A DNA stretch of 64,000 nucleotides. It comes from G963666705 sp963666705 (lineage in GTDB: Bacteria > Pseudomonadota > Alphaproteobacteria > CADEGL01). Made by a program: the position numbers and the translations under genes. Shown here in pieces: positions 8,639 through 17,389 of this stretch; the stretch's first letter is position 1, and the number at the start of each line of letters is the position of its first letter. A model generated the notes under the pieces. That model searched no databases. It worked only from the letters and a program-made list of their open reading frames with translations, and was not told the origin of the DNA. The stretch is taken from positions 62,001-126,000 of the forward strand of contig CAXXKO010000025.1 in the NCBI GenBank assembly GCA_963666705.2, given 5' to 3'.

Positions 8639-8790
8639 CTAGAGCGTTTCCAGTTCGACTGGAATCGCTCCAGGCCGCAAGGCGGCCCGCCGGTCGCCCG
8701 GCGCGCCCGCGCAGGCGCGGACCTCTTGGTCCGCTGCCGCGAGCGACAAAAAGGGCTAGAGTGGGTCCGATCGAAGCGGAACCGCTCTAG
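8639..8790. mobile_element. MITE-2 palindromic element, copy A
   Basis: A 152-bp unit starts CTAGAGCGTTTCC and ends GGAACCGCTCTAG, a 12-of-13 inverted match. Near its left end is a nested palindrome TTCCAGTTCGACTGGAA. A near-identical 152-bp copy lies at 55595-55746. It has no coding capacity of its own. It fills most of the 8613-8867 gap. Confidence 0.85.
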
Positions 8791-8867
8791 GTCGCCCCGG
8801 AGAATGTCCGGTTGGCACCCAACCTTGGACGTCTCAAGCTGATCGCTACGCGGCGAAAATGTACCAT

Positions 8868-9785
8868 TTACGGACATTGCCCGCCTCGGCCACCACGTTT
8901 CGAAATCAAGAAGTCAATGAACAGGCGCAACAGTTCGAGGCGCCGGTTCTGCTCCGGATAAAAGAGATAGAACGGAGGTAATTCCGTCACGTATGGATCG
9001 AGAACCGTCTCCAGTGCTCCGGCCTGAAGATCATCCTCAACGACCGCTCGGAGCGACCATCCGATCCCGTGGCCGTCGCGCGCGGCCTGCCTGACAGATT
9101 GAAAACTGTCGAAGATGAGGATCGGAGGCGGGTCGATTGTCTTAACCTGTCCGTCTTCGGTGTAGTGCCAATCGACAATCCGGTTCGCGCTGATATACTT
9201 GGCACGGATACACTTGTGGTTCAGCAGATCACGGGGATGCTCGGGGCGACCAAACTTGGCCAGATAAGACGGCGCTGCCAAAAAGGCCGGCATGAGCGGT
9301 TCCGTTAAACGAACGGCAATCATGTCTGACGCAACAAGGTCGCCAAGCCGAATTCCGGCATTAAATCCTTCCCTCACAATGTCGACCAGCCCTTCGTTGA
9401 TGGAAAGATCGAAACGGGCGTCCGGATACATTTCTTGAAATTCGGCGACTACCGGTGAGATGACGATTTTGAAAGCACTTCTCGGCAAGGTAAGCCGCAG
9501 TGTGCCCTTTCTTGACCGGCCGATCTCACGGGTGTCTTCGATCGCTTCCGTCAACTCCTGAAAGGCAGGGGCGGCACGTGTCAATAACGCCCGGCCGGCC
9601 GCGGTCAGCTCGTTGGAGCGCGTCGTACGGACCAGCAGATCAACACCAATCTTGCGTTCGAACGCCTTGAGCTGATGACTGACGGCCGGCGCGCCGACGC
9701 CAAGCGATCGGGCCGCGGCGCGCAGCGATCCCTCCCGGACAATGGCCAGAAAGACTTCAACTCCGTTGATAGGTGGGCGTTTCAT
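8868..9785 (-). CDS. LysR-family transcriptional regulator
   Basis: The 305-residue protein has an N-terminal winged helix-turn-helix (VEVFLAIVREGSLRAAARSLGVGAPAVSHQLKAF, about residues 9-42) and a C-terminal periplasmic-binding-like effector domain with typical blocks GTLRLTLP, FNAGIRLGDL and GHGIGWSLRAVVEDDL. LysR proteins sense a small molecule and control nearby, often divergent, genes. Here the divergent neighbour is an EamA exporter 132 bp away, the likely target. The intergenic DNA is markedly AT-rich, and the gene itself uses more A/T-ending codons than its surroundings. That suggests recent arrival together with the exporter. Confidence 0.92.
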   Translation of the reverse strand: MKRPPINGVEVFLAIVREGSLRAAARSLGVGAPAVSHQLKAFERKIGVDLLVRTTRSNELTAAGRALLTRAAPAFQELTEAIEDTREIGRSRKGTLRLTLPRSAFKIVISPVVAEFQEMYPDARFDLSINEGLVDIVREGFNAGIRLGDLVASDMIAVRLTEPLMPAFLAAPSYLAKFGRPEHPRDLLNHKCIRAKYISANRIVDWHYTEDGQVKTIDPPPILIFDSFQSVRQAARDGHGIGWSLRAVVEDDLQAGALETVLDPYVTELPPFYLFYPEQNRRLELLRLFIDFLISKRGGRGGQCP

Positions 9786-9842
9786 TGTTCGAATTTACAC
9801 AGCAATATAATACGGATTCAATATCTATTTTAATAATGCAGT

Positions 9843-9862
9843 CCCCGCTACGATGGCGGGGC
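9843..9862 (+). promoter_or_regulatory. leader hairpin before the EamA exporter gene
   Basis: CCCCGC and GCGGGG pair around a 7-base loop and are followed by CTTT, downstream of an AT-rich stretch suited to a promoter. A 13-codon open frame (ATG 9883 to TAA 9922-9924) follows and overlaps the TTG start of the exporter. It may be an attenuator or only a chance hairpin. Confidence 0.3.
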
Positions 9863-9917
9863 TTTGGAACCGAGGGCCCGTCATGGCTACAGTTGAAGAG
9901 GACAAGAGAGATTTAAG

Positions 9918-10984
9918 TTGGTAACAACTCAACAAGTGCGGCCTCACAGAGTGGCACTCGGCGTGACGCTGATTGTGACAGCCGCATTTATGATGTCGAT
10001 CCAGGATGCTTTGTTCAAATATTTCAGCGCCGACCTATCTTTGTGGCAGGTTTTTACATTGCGCGGGCTGTTCGCGCTGCCGTTGCTCTTTATTGTAGCC
10101 TTAGTACAGGGCCAACAACGCAAGATATGGTCCAGCGCACTGCGGAAATGGCCACTGTTGCGATCACTGTTTATGACGCTGCAGTTTATCGCTTTTTATT
10201 CAGCGATACCTTTTCTAAGTCTGTCAGCCGTCGCCGCTGGGATTTACACTGGTCCGGTTTTTGTCACCCTGCTGTCGGCATACGCTATTGGTGAACCCGT
10301 AGGTGCGCGCGGCTGGATAGCGATTGCAATAGGCTTTATTCAGCGATACCTTTTCTAAGTCTGTCAGCCGTCGCCGCTGGGATACACACTGGTCCGGTTT
10401 TTGTCACCCTGCTGTCGGCATACGCTATTGGTGAACCCGTAGGTGCGCGCGGCTGGATAGCGATTGCAATAGGCTTTACCGGCGTACTTGTCATCCTTCA
10501 GCCGGGAACTGACGCCTTTACTTTTTGGACTGTATTGCCCGTGCTTGGCGGCTTCTTTTATGCCCTGACGAATGTTACAACCCGCAGCAAGTGCCAAACA
10601 GTGCCAGTAGCGGCACTGTCGCTGTCGCTCAATTTGGCTTTGCTGTTGACTGGGGCAGTGTTGAGTTGCGTCATGCTGTTCTGGCAACCTGCTAGTGAAC
10701 TGGTTAGCTCTTTTCCTTATTTATTTGGCGGCTGGTCTGCTGTAGGCACATCGGAGTGGATCGTGATAGCTCTGCTTGCTGTTTTGGTTGTCGCTATCGG
10801 GATGGGACTTGCCGACGCTTACCAGTCCGCCCCGCCTTCAATCGTGGCTACATTCGATTACAGCTATCTGATTTTTGTCGCGATTTGGGATTATCTGGTT
10901 TTCTCGACCGCCCCGAACGGTACGACGGTTTTCGGTATGTTACTGATAATCACCGCTGGCTTATTGGTTATACGCCGAGGCTGA
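9918..10984 (+). pseudogene. EamA (DMT) exporter, frameshifted by a 140-bp tandem duplication
   Basis: This inner-membrane drug/metabolite transporter has ten predicted helices in the family. The first part (to 10358) encodes helices 1-5 (VALGVTLIVTAAFMMSIQDALFKYF onward) and then stops after a frameshift. The second part, from about 10490 in another frame, encodes the rest (GVLVILQPGTDAFTFWTVLPVLGG to AGLLVIRRG). The cause is a 140-bp tandem repeat. Deleting one unit gives one 308-codon frame, a normal EamA length. The likely start is TTG 9918. Low-GC codon use matches the divergent LysR gene, the probable regulator. As it stands no complete transporter can be made. Confidence 0.88.
10195..10478 (+). 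repeat. 140-bp tandem duplication inside the EamA gene
   Basis: Bases 10195-10338 and 10335-10478 match with one visible difference (GGGATTTACAC against GGGATACACAC). The junction shares TTTA, so a slippage or microhomology event is likely. The length is not a multiple of three, which breaks the gene. Confidence 0.92.
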
Positions 10985-11172
10985 CCACCGCATCGAAGCT
11001 TCTGGAATGCGAGTAACGACTTGCGAACTTCCTCGCCGCGATCAAACTCGCAGCAATCCGGCTATGGCTGGGCGTTTATGATTCCACGTCCTAGTTTTCC
11101 GCCACCACCGACCCGTTTTTCGGGTAGACTGCGCGTTCGAATTTCGCATGCAATGAAGCTGGAGGCGCTCGA

Positions 11173-11967
11173 ATGGCACGAGTGGCGATGGAGCCCGCGT
11201 CGGCGCGGGACGGCTACGTCTACAGCGCTGGCCTCGATTATGTGCTGGGGCCGGCCTTGGGGCCGCGGGCGGCCATCGGCCTCATCGTGCTCGCCAACGA
11301 CTACACCATCGAGTACGAGTTCCAGCGCATCGCCGCGCGCGACGGGGTCGCCGTCTACGCCAACCGCATCCCCATGGCGCCACTGGTGAGTCTCGAGACC
11401 CTGCGCGAGATGGAAGCCGGCGTCGCCGCCACGACTGGCCTCATCCTTCCCGGCGCGGCCCTCGACGTGGTGGCCTACGGCTGCACCTCGGGAACCATCG
11501 CCATCGGCAAGGAAGCGCTCTTCGCCCGCATCCGCGAGGCGCGGCCGGGGGTCGAATGCACCACGCCCATCGTCGCCGGCGTGGCCGGCTGCGCGGCGCT
11601 CGGCATCGGGCGCCTGGCGCTCCTCACGCCCTATGTCGAGGAGGTGAACCTCGGCATGCGCGCCTTCATCGAGGAGCACGGCGTCGCGGTGCCGGTCATG
11701 GGCACCTTCAACAACCCGGTCGATGCCGAGGTGGCGCGCATCTCAGGGGACTCCCTGAAGGCGGCCATCCTCGAGCTCGGCGCGGGCGAGGTGGACGGCG
11801 TCTTCGTCTCCTGTACCAGCCTCTGCGTGACGCCGGTGCTCGCGGCGGCCGAGGCGGCCCTCGGCAAGCCCGTCATGTCCAGCAATCAGGCGCTGGCCTG
11901 GCATGCGCTCCGCCTCGCCGGGGTCGAGGATTCAATCGAAGGTTACGGCCGGCTGCTCCTCGCTTGA
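11173..11967 (+). CDS. maleate isomerase / arylmalonate decarboxylase family protein 1
   Basis: The 264-residue protein belongs to the Asp/Glu racemase superfamily, in the branch with maleate cis-trans isomerase, arylmalonate decarboxylase and EutA. Two putative catalytic cysteines are visible: Cys104 in AYGCTSGTIAIG and Cys214 in VSCTSLC. The usual NQALAW block follows. Two cysteines favour isomerase or racemase chemistry over single-Cys decarboxylase chemistry. It is the most divergent of five consecutive paralogues and starts the series; a GGAGG ribosome site lies 6 bases before the ATG. The substrate is unknown, though a small dicarboxylate or cyclic amide derivative would be typical. Confidence 0.85.
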   Translation: MARVAMEPASARDGYVYSAGLDYVLGPALGPRAAIGLIVLANDYTIEYEFQRIAARDGVAVYANRIPMAPLVSLETLREMEAGVAATTGLILPGAALDVVAYGCTSGTIAIGKEALFARIREARPGVECTTPIVAGVAGCAALGIGRLALLTPYVEEVNLGMRAFIEEHGVAVPVMGTFNNPVDAEVARISGDSLKAAILELGAGEVDGVFVSCTSLCVTPVLAAAEAALGKPVMSSNQALAWHALRLAGVEDSIEGYGRLLLA

Positions 11968-12001
11968 GACCACCGGCCACGAGGAAGGGAAGGAAAGAGA
12001 C

Positions 12002-12787
12002 ATGCCAGACACGACCGTAATTCTCACCGAAGCCGCCGCCTGGACCCATATGCCGGCCACCCTCGACGACGGCCCGGCCCAGCGCGCCGCCCTCGGCCTC
12101 GTCGCCCTCGCCAGCGATTCGGTGATCGAGCCCGAGCTCACCGCGTTCCTGCCGCACGACGGGGTCTCGCTCTACGTGAGCCGTATTCCCGTTCTCAAGA
12201 AGGCCGGCCTCGCCAAGCTCCGGGCCATGGAAGCCCAGATCCCGGACGCCGCCGCCCGTATCCTGCCCGATGAGGAATTGGACGCGATCGGGTTCGGCTG
12301 CACCTCGGGCTCCATGGTGATCGGACCCGAGGGCGTGGCCGCGGCGGTCAACACCTCGCGACCCGGCGTGCCCGTCACCAACCCGGTGAGCGCCGCGCTC
12401 AAGGGCCTGCGGACGCTCGGCTTGAAACGCATCGCCCTCATCACCCCCTATGTGGACGAGGTCAACGAGAAGGTCGGCGCCTTCGTCGCCGGCCAGGGCT
12501 TCGAGGTCGTCGTCAAGGGCAGCTTCAAGCAGCCCGGCGATTTCCTGATCAGCCGCGTGCCGCCCGAGGCCATCTTCGAGGCCGGGCGCGAGCTGGGCGG
12601 CGCCGACGTCGACGGCCTCTTCATCTCCTGCACGGCCTTGCGCTGCTCCTCGGTCATCGCGCGGCTCGAGGAGGCGATCGGCAAGCCCGTCGTGACCAGC
12701 AACCAGGCGCTTGCCTGGGATTTCCTGCGCCTCGCCGGCTGCGACGACGTGGTCGAGGGGTACGGCCGCCTGCTGACGGTCGCGTAG
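12002..12787 (+). CDS. maleate isomerase / arylmalonate decarboxylase family protein 2
   Basis: The 261-residue product has Cys100 in GFGCTSGSMVIGPEG and Cys210 in FISCTALRCSS. Both positions correspond to the two catalytic cysteines of maleate isomerase. Conserved blocks VTNPVSAALKGL, RIALITPYVDEVN and VTSNQALAWDFLRLAG are shared with copies 3-5. The ATG at 12002 follows GGAAAGAGAC, 34 bp after gene 1. It probably shares one transcript with the other copies. Confidence 0.87.
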   Translation: MPDTTVILTEAAAWTHMPATLDDGPAQRAALGLVALASDSVIEPELTAFLPHDGVSLYVSRIPVLKKAGLAKLRAMEAQIPDAAARILPDEELDAIGFGCTSGSMVIGPEGVAAAVNTSRPGVPVTNPVSAALKGLRTLGLKRIALITPYVDEVNEKVGAFVAGQGFEVVVKGSFKQPGDFLISRVPPEAIFEAGRELGGADVDGLFISCTALRCSSVIARLEEAIGKPVVTSNQALAWDFLRLAGCDDVVEGYGRLLTVA

Positions 12788-12837
12788 CGAGCCGGCGCTA
12801 CGGCGCAATCTTGATTCGTGGAACTGGAGCGAGGGAC

Positions 12838-13623
12838 ATGCCTGACACCGCCGCTGTCGCCACGGAGACATCGACCTGGGCGCATATGCCTTGCGTGCTC
12901 GATTCCGGCCCGGCCGCCCGCGCGGCCATCGGTCTCATCGTGCTGGCCAGCGATTCGGTGATCGAGCCCGAGGTCCGGACGTTCCTGCCGCGCGACGGGA
13001 TTTCGCTCTACGTGACCCGTATTCCCGTCCTCGAGAAGGCCGGCGTCGCCAAGCTCCAGGCCATGGAAGTCCAGATCCCGGACGCCGCGGCCCGCATCCT
13101 GCCCGATGAGGAGTTGGACGTGATCGGATTCGGCTGCACGTCGGGCTCCATGGTGATCGGGCCCGAGGGCGTGGCGGCGGCGGTCCATGGCTCCCGGCCC
13201 GGTGTGCCCGTCACCAACCCGGTGAGCGCGGCCCTCAAGGGCCTGCGGGCGCTGGGCCTCGAGCGCATCGCCCTCATCACCCCCTACGTCGACGAGGTGA
13301 ACGAGAGGGTCGGCCGGTTCGTCACCGGCCAGGGTTTCGAGGTCGTCACCAAGGGTAGCTTCAAGCAGCCGCGCGACCCCCAGATCATGCGTGTCCCGCC
13401 CGAGGCCATCTTCGAGGCCGGGCGCGAGCTGGGGAGCGCCGATGTCGACGGCCTCTTCATCTCCTGTTCGGGCTTGCGTTGCTCCTCCGTCATCGCGCGC
13501 ATCGAGGAGGCCATCGGCAAGCCCGTGGTGACCAGCAACCAGGCGCTTGCCTGGGATTTCCTGCGCCTCGCCGGCTGCGACGACGTGGTCGAGGGTTTCG
13601 GTCGCCTGTTGACGGTTGCCTAG
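12838..13623 (+). CDS. maleate isomerase / arylmalonate decarboxylase family protein 3
   Basis: The product has 261 residues, the same length as copies 2, 4 and 5. It is closest to copy 2 (shared DSVIEPEV..FLPRDG and FLRLAGCDDVVEG). Both cysteines are kept (GFGCTSGS at about 100, FISCSGLRC at about 210). ATG 12838 has GGAGCGAGGG just upstream; the frame is open further back but without a better start. The replacement of CTAL by CSGL next to the second Cys may alter specificity. Confidence 0.86.
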   Translation: MPDTAAVATETSTWAHMPCVLDSGPAARAAIGLIVLASDSVIEPEVRTFLPRDGISLYVTRIPVLEKAGVAKLQAMEVQIPDAAARILPDEELDVIGFGCTSGSMVIGPEGVAAAVHGSRPGVPVTNPVSAALKGLRALGLERIALITPYVDEVNERVGRFVTGQGFEVVTKGSFKQPRDPQIMRVPPEAIFEAGRELGSADVDGLFISCSGLRCSSVIARIEEAIGKPVVTSNQALAWDFLRLAGCDDVVEGFGRLLTVA

Positions 13624-13680
13624 CGTTCCGGGAGCAGGGATCCGGCGCCATCTTCATTCGTGGTGAGGGATACGAGGGAC

Positions 13681-14466
13681 ATGCAAGATACCGCCGCTGT
13701 TGCCACCGCGACTTCGACCTGGGCGCGCATGCCTTGCGTGCTCGATACCGGCCCGGCCGCGCGCGCTGCCATCGGCCTCATCGTGCCGGCGAACGACACG
13801 GTGATCGAGCCCGAGGTCCAGACCTTCCTGCCGCGCGACGGGGTGGCGCTCTACGCCAGCCGCATCCCCATGTCGAAGCCGTTCGGGGTGGCGACGCTTC
13901 TGGCCATGGAGCGGCACATCCCCGAGGTGGCCGCGCGCATCCTGCCCGACGACGCGCTCGACGTGATGGGCTTCGGCTGCACCTCGGGCGCCATGGTGAT
14001 CGGCCCCGACCGGGTGGCGGAGGCCGTGCACGCGGCCAAGCCCGGCCTGCCCGTCACCGACCCGGTGAGCGCCTCGTTGAAGGGCCTCGAGGCCCTCGGC
14101 ATCCGCCGCATCGCCCTCCTCACGCCTTACGTGGACGGGGTCAACGCGGCGGTCGAGGCGTTCGTCTCCGGCCAGGGCTTCGAGGTCGCCGTCAAGGGCA
14201 GCTTCAAGCAGGCGGGCGACCCCCAGATCACGCGCGTGCCGCCCGAGGCCATCTATGAGGCCGGATGCGAGCTGGGCGGCGCCGACGTCGACGGCCTGTT
14301 CATCTCCTGCACGGCCTTGCGCTGCTCCTCGGTCATCGCGCGGCTCGAGGACGCCATCGGCAAGCCCGTCGTGACCAGCAACCAGGCGCTCGCCTGGGAC
14401 TGCCTGCGCCTTGCCGGCTGCAAGGACCCGGTCGAGGGCTACGGCCAGCTGCTGACGGTTGCGTAG
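13681..14466 (+). CDS. maleate isomerase / arylmalonate decarboxylase family protein 4
   Basis: This 261-residue protein has the Cys pair at about 100 and 210 (GFGCTSGAMVIGPDR, FISCTALRCSS). It is most similar to copy 5: both share ALYASRIPMSK, EALGIRRIALLTPYVD, FKQAGDPQITRVPPEA and the ending CLRLAG.KDPVEGYG. Start ATG 13681 follows GAGGG. Copies 4 and 5 appear to be the most recent duplication, copies 2 and 3 an older one. Confidence 0.86.
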   Translation: MQDTAAVATATSTWARMPCVLDTGPAARAAIGLIVPANDTVIEPEVQTFLPRDGVALYASRIPMSKPFGVATLLAMERHIPEVAARILPDDALDVMGFGCTSGAMVIGPDRVAEAVHAAKPGLPVTDPVSASLKGLEALGIRRIALLTPYVDGVNAAVEAFVSGQGFEVAVKGSFKQAGDPQITRVPPEAIYEAGCELGGADVDGLFISCTALRCSSVIARLEDAIGKPVVTSNQALAWDCLRLAGCKDPVEGYGQLLTVA

Positions 14467-14524
14467 CGATCCGGGAGTAGGGATACGGCACCATCTTCAT
14501 TCGTGAAAAAGGGAGGCGAGGAAC

Positions 14525-15310
14525 ATGCCTGATACCACCACTGTTGCCACCGAGACTTCGACCTGGGCGTACATGCCTTGCGTGCTCGATACCGGCCCGG
14601 CCGCGCGCGCGGCCATCGGCCTCATCGTGCTCGCCAGCGACACGGTGATCGAGCCCGAGGTCCAGACCTTCCTGCCGCGCGACGGGGTGGCGCTCTACGC
14701 CAGCCGCATCCCCATGTCGAAGACGGCCGGGGTGGCGTCGCTTCTGGCCATGGAGCAGCACATCCCGGCGGTCGCGGAGCGCATCCTGCCCGACGACGAG
14801 CTCGATGTGATGGGCTTCGGCTGCACTTCGGGCTCCATGGTTATCGGTCCCGACCGGGTGGCCGCGGGCGTGCACGCGGCCAAGCCCGGCCTGCCCGTCA
14901 CCAACCCGGTGAGCGCCTCGTTGAAGGGCCTCGAAGCCCTCGGCATCCGGCGCATCGCCCTCCTCACGCCCTACGTGGACGAGCTCAACGCGGCGGTCGA
15001 GGAATTCGTCTCCGGCCAGGGCTTCGACATCGCCGTCAAGGGCAGCTTCAAGCAGGCGGGCGATCCCCAGATCACGCGCGTGCCGCCCGAGGCCATCTTC
15101 GAGGCCGGGTGCGAGCTCGGCAAGGCGGACGTGGACGGGCTCTTCATCTCCTGCACGGCCTTGCGCTGCTCCTCGGTGATCGCACGCATCGAAGAGGCGA
15201 TCGGCAAGCCCGTGGTGACCGCCAACCAGGCGCTCGCCTGGGACTGCCTGCGCCTCGCCGGCTACAAGGACCCGGTCGAGGGCTATGGCCGGCTGCTGAC
15301 CATTCAGTAG
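14525..15310 (+). CDS. maleate isomerase / arylmalonate decarboxylase family protein 5
   Basis: This last member of the series has 261 residues, with both cysteines (GFGCTSGSMVIGPDR, FISCTALRCSS). ATG 14525 is preceded by GGGAGGCGAGG. The short gaps between copies 2-5 (50-58 bp) also resemble each other, for example the blocks around CATTCGTG before copies 3, 4 and 5, which shows that whole gene-plus-leader units were duplicated. A perfect hairpin follows the stop. Confidence 0.87.
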   Translation: MPDTTTVATETSTWAYMPCVLDTGPAARAAIGLIVLASDTVIEPEVQTFLPRDGVALYASRIPMSKTAGVASLLAMEQHIPAVAERILPDDELDVMGFGCTSGSMVIGPDRVAAGVHAAKPGLPVTNPVSASLKGLEALGIRRIALLTPYVDELNAAVEEFVSGQGFDIAVKGSFKQAGDPQITRVPPEAIFEAGCELGKADVDGLFISCTALRCSSVIARIEEAIGKPVVTANQALAWDCLRLAGYKDPVEGYGRLLTIQ

Positions 15311-15338
15311 GTCGGGGGGGCCGATCGCGGCCTGTTGG

Positions 15339-15360
15339 GACCGCCGCCGTGGCGGCGGTC
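15339..15360. terminator. hairpin between convergent genes
   Basis: GACCGCCGCC and GGCGGCGGTC form a perfect 10-bp stem with a 2-base loop between the last isomerase gene and the convergent periplasmic-protein gene. It has no T-run, so terminator activity is only inferred from position. Confidence 0.45.
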
Positions 15361-16399
15361 AGCGCAGGCGCGCGGCGAAGGCGTCGAGCAGCTTCTGGTC
15401 GGCCTCCGCCGCGGCACGCGCCGTCGGCCCCCGGTGGATGACGAGCGGCATGGTCTCGGGTGCGCGCCACGCGCTGCCCGCCAGGTAGCGCGAGCCGCCC
15501 GCCCCCCAGCAGCTCGCCACGGCGCGCCGCGCCGGTATGTCGCCGGCGAGGGTCGTGGCCCGGCTGCCGTGCAGGAGCTCGCCTTTGCAGTGGGCCGCGA
15601 CGTCGCCGAGCACGAGGGTGGTCAGGAGCTCGAGGGAGACGGACCCGGCCTCGACCACGAAGAGGGCGCCCACGGTCTCCCCGTCGCTCCAGGCATAGAG
15701 GGCGCTAGGCGGCGCCGCACCGGCGGGCACGAGCGCGAAATCCGGCAGCCCCGCGTTGGCCAGAAGCGCCGTCACGGCCGCCTCGCCCTCGGACGAGCCC
15801 TTTTCCTCGCCGGCGCCGGCCGCCGGGCCGTCGATACTCGCGGGCCCGGCGAACGGCCCATAAGGCCCCATCCGGGGCGCCAGCGCCCGGCCCAGGCATT
15901 GCAGGAGCCTGGGCAGAGCGCGGTCGATGCCGGGCAGGGGAAAGTTGACGGTCTTGTGCGCAAGGCGGATATGGAGCTGGTCCGCGAGGCCCAGACGGTC
16001 GATCGCCGCGGCGGAGAAGGGCACCCCGATGGAGAGGTGCTCGCCGTCCGCGGCCGTGGCCCCGTGGGTGCCGAGATCGGTGTCGTCGAGGCCTACCCCC
16101 ACCCTGTAGGCCGTCCCCTCCGTGAGCCACCTGTCGCCATCGGCGATCGCGATGCCGAGGTCGCCGTCGGGCGAAAGGGAGAGGCGCAAGCTTTCGCCGC
16201 CGCCGTATTCGAGGCTCATGACGCAGCCGGTGACGGCGCTGGCCTCCGCGTCGCGCGCCGGCCCGCCGGTCCAGCCGCCGGCCTGGAAGCCGCCCTGGGC
16301 CGCCGCGCCGCCCGCCGCGAGAAAGACCGCGAGCGCGGCCGCCGCGCCCGGCAGGCGCCGGCGGCCGGGTGCCCGGGCCGGTTTCCGCGCGCCTTTCAT
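15359..16399 (-). CDS. predicted periplasmic protein of unknown function
   Basis: The 346-residue product, from ATG 16399, has a strong signal peptide: a basic n-region MKGARKPARAPGRRR, a hydrophobic core and a cleavage site near GAAAQ. The frame is open further upstream, but only this start gives a signal peptide. The mature protein is rich in small residues with beta-like stretches (ESLRLSLSPDGDLGIAIADGDRW, YRVGVGLDDTDLG). A Gly/Ala/Glu-rich linker separates this from a second half (GALFVVEAGSVSLELLTTLVLGDVAAHC). Cysteines near both domains might pair. I do not recognise the family. The hypothetical label should stand. Confidence 0.65.
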   Translation of the reverse strand: MKGARKPARAPGRRRLPGAAAALAVFLAAGGAAAQGGFQAGGWTGGPARDAEASAVTGCVMSLEYGGGESLRLSLSPDGDLGIAIADGDRWLTEGTAYRVGVGLDDTDLGTHGATAADGEHLSIGVPFSAAAIDRLGLADQLHIRLAHKTVNFPLPGIDRALPRLLQCLGRALAPRMGPYGPFAGPASIDGPAAGAGEEKGSSEGEAAVTALLANAGLPDFALVPAGAAPPSALYAWSDGETVGALFVVEAGSVSLELLTTLVLGDVAAHCKGELLHGSRATTLAGDIPARRAVASCWGAGGSRYLAGSAWRAPETMPLVIHRGPTARAAAEADQKLLDAFAARLR

Positions 16400-16631
16400 G
16401 CGCCCGCCGGTTTGGCCATTCTCTCCCTCCAGATCGTACGCGCGCCGCAAAGCGCGCCGGCCGCGGACCATAACCCAGCCCGCGCGGGCGCGCGAGCATA
16501 CGGGCGAGAATGCGGGCGAGCATGCGGGCGGGAATTGCGGGTGGCGAGAAGGGGCTTGAAACGAGCGGCCCATGCGGGCAGAACCGATGCCGAGCCCGCT
16601 GTCCCCCACCGACCGACAGAACGAGGACGCC

Positions 16632-17165
16632 ATGCAAGGAAATCTGCTGCCCTACAAGGGCATCTACCCCAAGATCGGCGCCGGCGTCTTCATCGCCCCC
16701 ACGGCGACCATCATCGGCGACGTGGAGATCGCGGCCGGGGCCAACATCTGGTACGGGTGCATCGTCCGCGGCGACATCAACCATATCCGCATCGGCGAGC
16801 GGGCCAACGTCCAGGACATGACCGTGGTCCATGTGGACGGCGGCTACCCCGCCATCATCGGCGCCGACGTGGTGATCGGCCACACCGCCATCATCCATGC
16901 CTGCGTCCTCGAGGATGCCTGCATGGTCGGCATGAAGGCCTGCGTCATGGACGGCTCCGTGGTCGAGGAGGGGGCCATGGTCGCCGCCGGCGCCCTCGTC
17001 ACGCCCGGCAGGCATATCAAGAAGGGCCAGCTTTGGGCCGGGGTGCCGGCCAAGCACATCCGCGACATGGGGCCCGAGGACCTGGCCATGCGGCGCGGCA
17101 TCTGCGAGCGCTACATGGGCATCGCCCGCGACCACATGGAGAGTCTGGCCGGCCTCGAGGATTGA
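16632..17165 (+). CDS. gamma-class carbonic anhydrase-like hexapeptide protein
   Basis: This 177-residue left-handed beta-helix protein has hexapeptide repeats throughout (IAPTATIIGDVEIAAGANIWYGCIVRGD, IRIGERANVQD). The three His ligands expected for gamma carbonic anhydrases are present: one in MTVVHVDGG and two in VIGHTAIIHACVL. GVPAKHIR and a C-terminal helix complete the YrdA/PaaY type. The ATG at 16632 gives family length; a longer frame exists but has no family sequence. Members of this group may be hydratases or thioesterases, so carbonic anhydrase activity is not assured. It is divergent from the periplasmic protein gene. Confidence 0.88.
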   Translation: MQGNLLPYKGIYPKIGAGVFIAPTATIIGDVEIAAGANIWYGCIVRGDINHIRIGERANVQDMTVVHVDGGYPAIIGADVVIGHTAIIHACVLEDACMVGMKACVMDGSVVEEGAMVAAGALVTPGRHIKKGQLWAGVPAKHIRDMGPEDLAMRRGICERYMGIARDHMESLAGLED

Positions 17166-17227
17166 TCGGCGAAACGCGAGCGACGCCGGGCTTTCTCGAC
17201 AAGTGGGCTTGACGTGTCCGGCACCCG

Positions 17228-17291
17228 GCCCTCACCCTTCGACAGGCTCAGGATGAGGCCCTCATGCTGAGCCTGTCGAAGTAGGAGGGCC
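17228..17291. repeat. palindromic CTTCGACAGGCTCAG repeat
   Basis: CTTCGACAGGCTCAG-like sequence is followed by its inverted copy (CTGAGCCTGTCGAAG) inside GGCCCTC...GAGGGCC. Related units occur at 32551-32672 and 59297-59402. This is a common intergenic repeat type in alphaproteobacteria. The rest of 17166-17389 shows no gene. Confidence 0.8.
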
Positions 17292-17389
17292 GACGCTCGA
17301 TCGCTCGGGAGTGCCCTCCCCGCCGTCGCCCCAGGTGACCAGGTCTGGGCGTAGCGGTCGTGGCCCGAGGACCGGGAAGAGGCATTCCC

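Noticed and set aside
11046..11160. Possible transposase remnant or terminator before the isomerase array
   Set aside because: Only a weak ACCCG/CGGGT hairpin and a few suggestive codons are present; nothing firm.
11556..12020. Arg/Gly-rich frames overlapping each isomerase gene
   Set aside because: They recur because the genes are paralogous and GC-rich. No start signals or homology support them.
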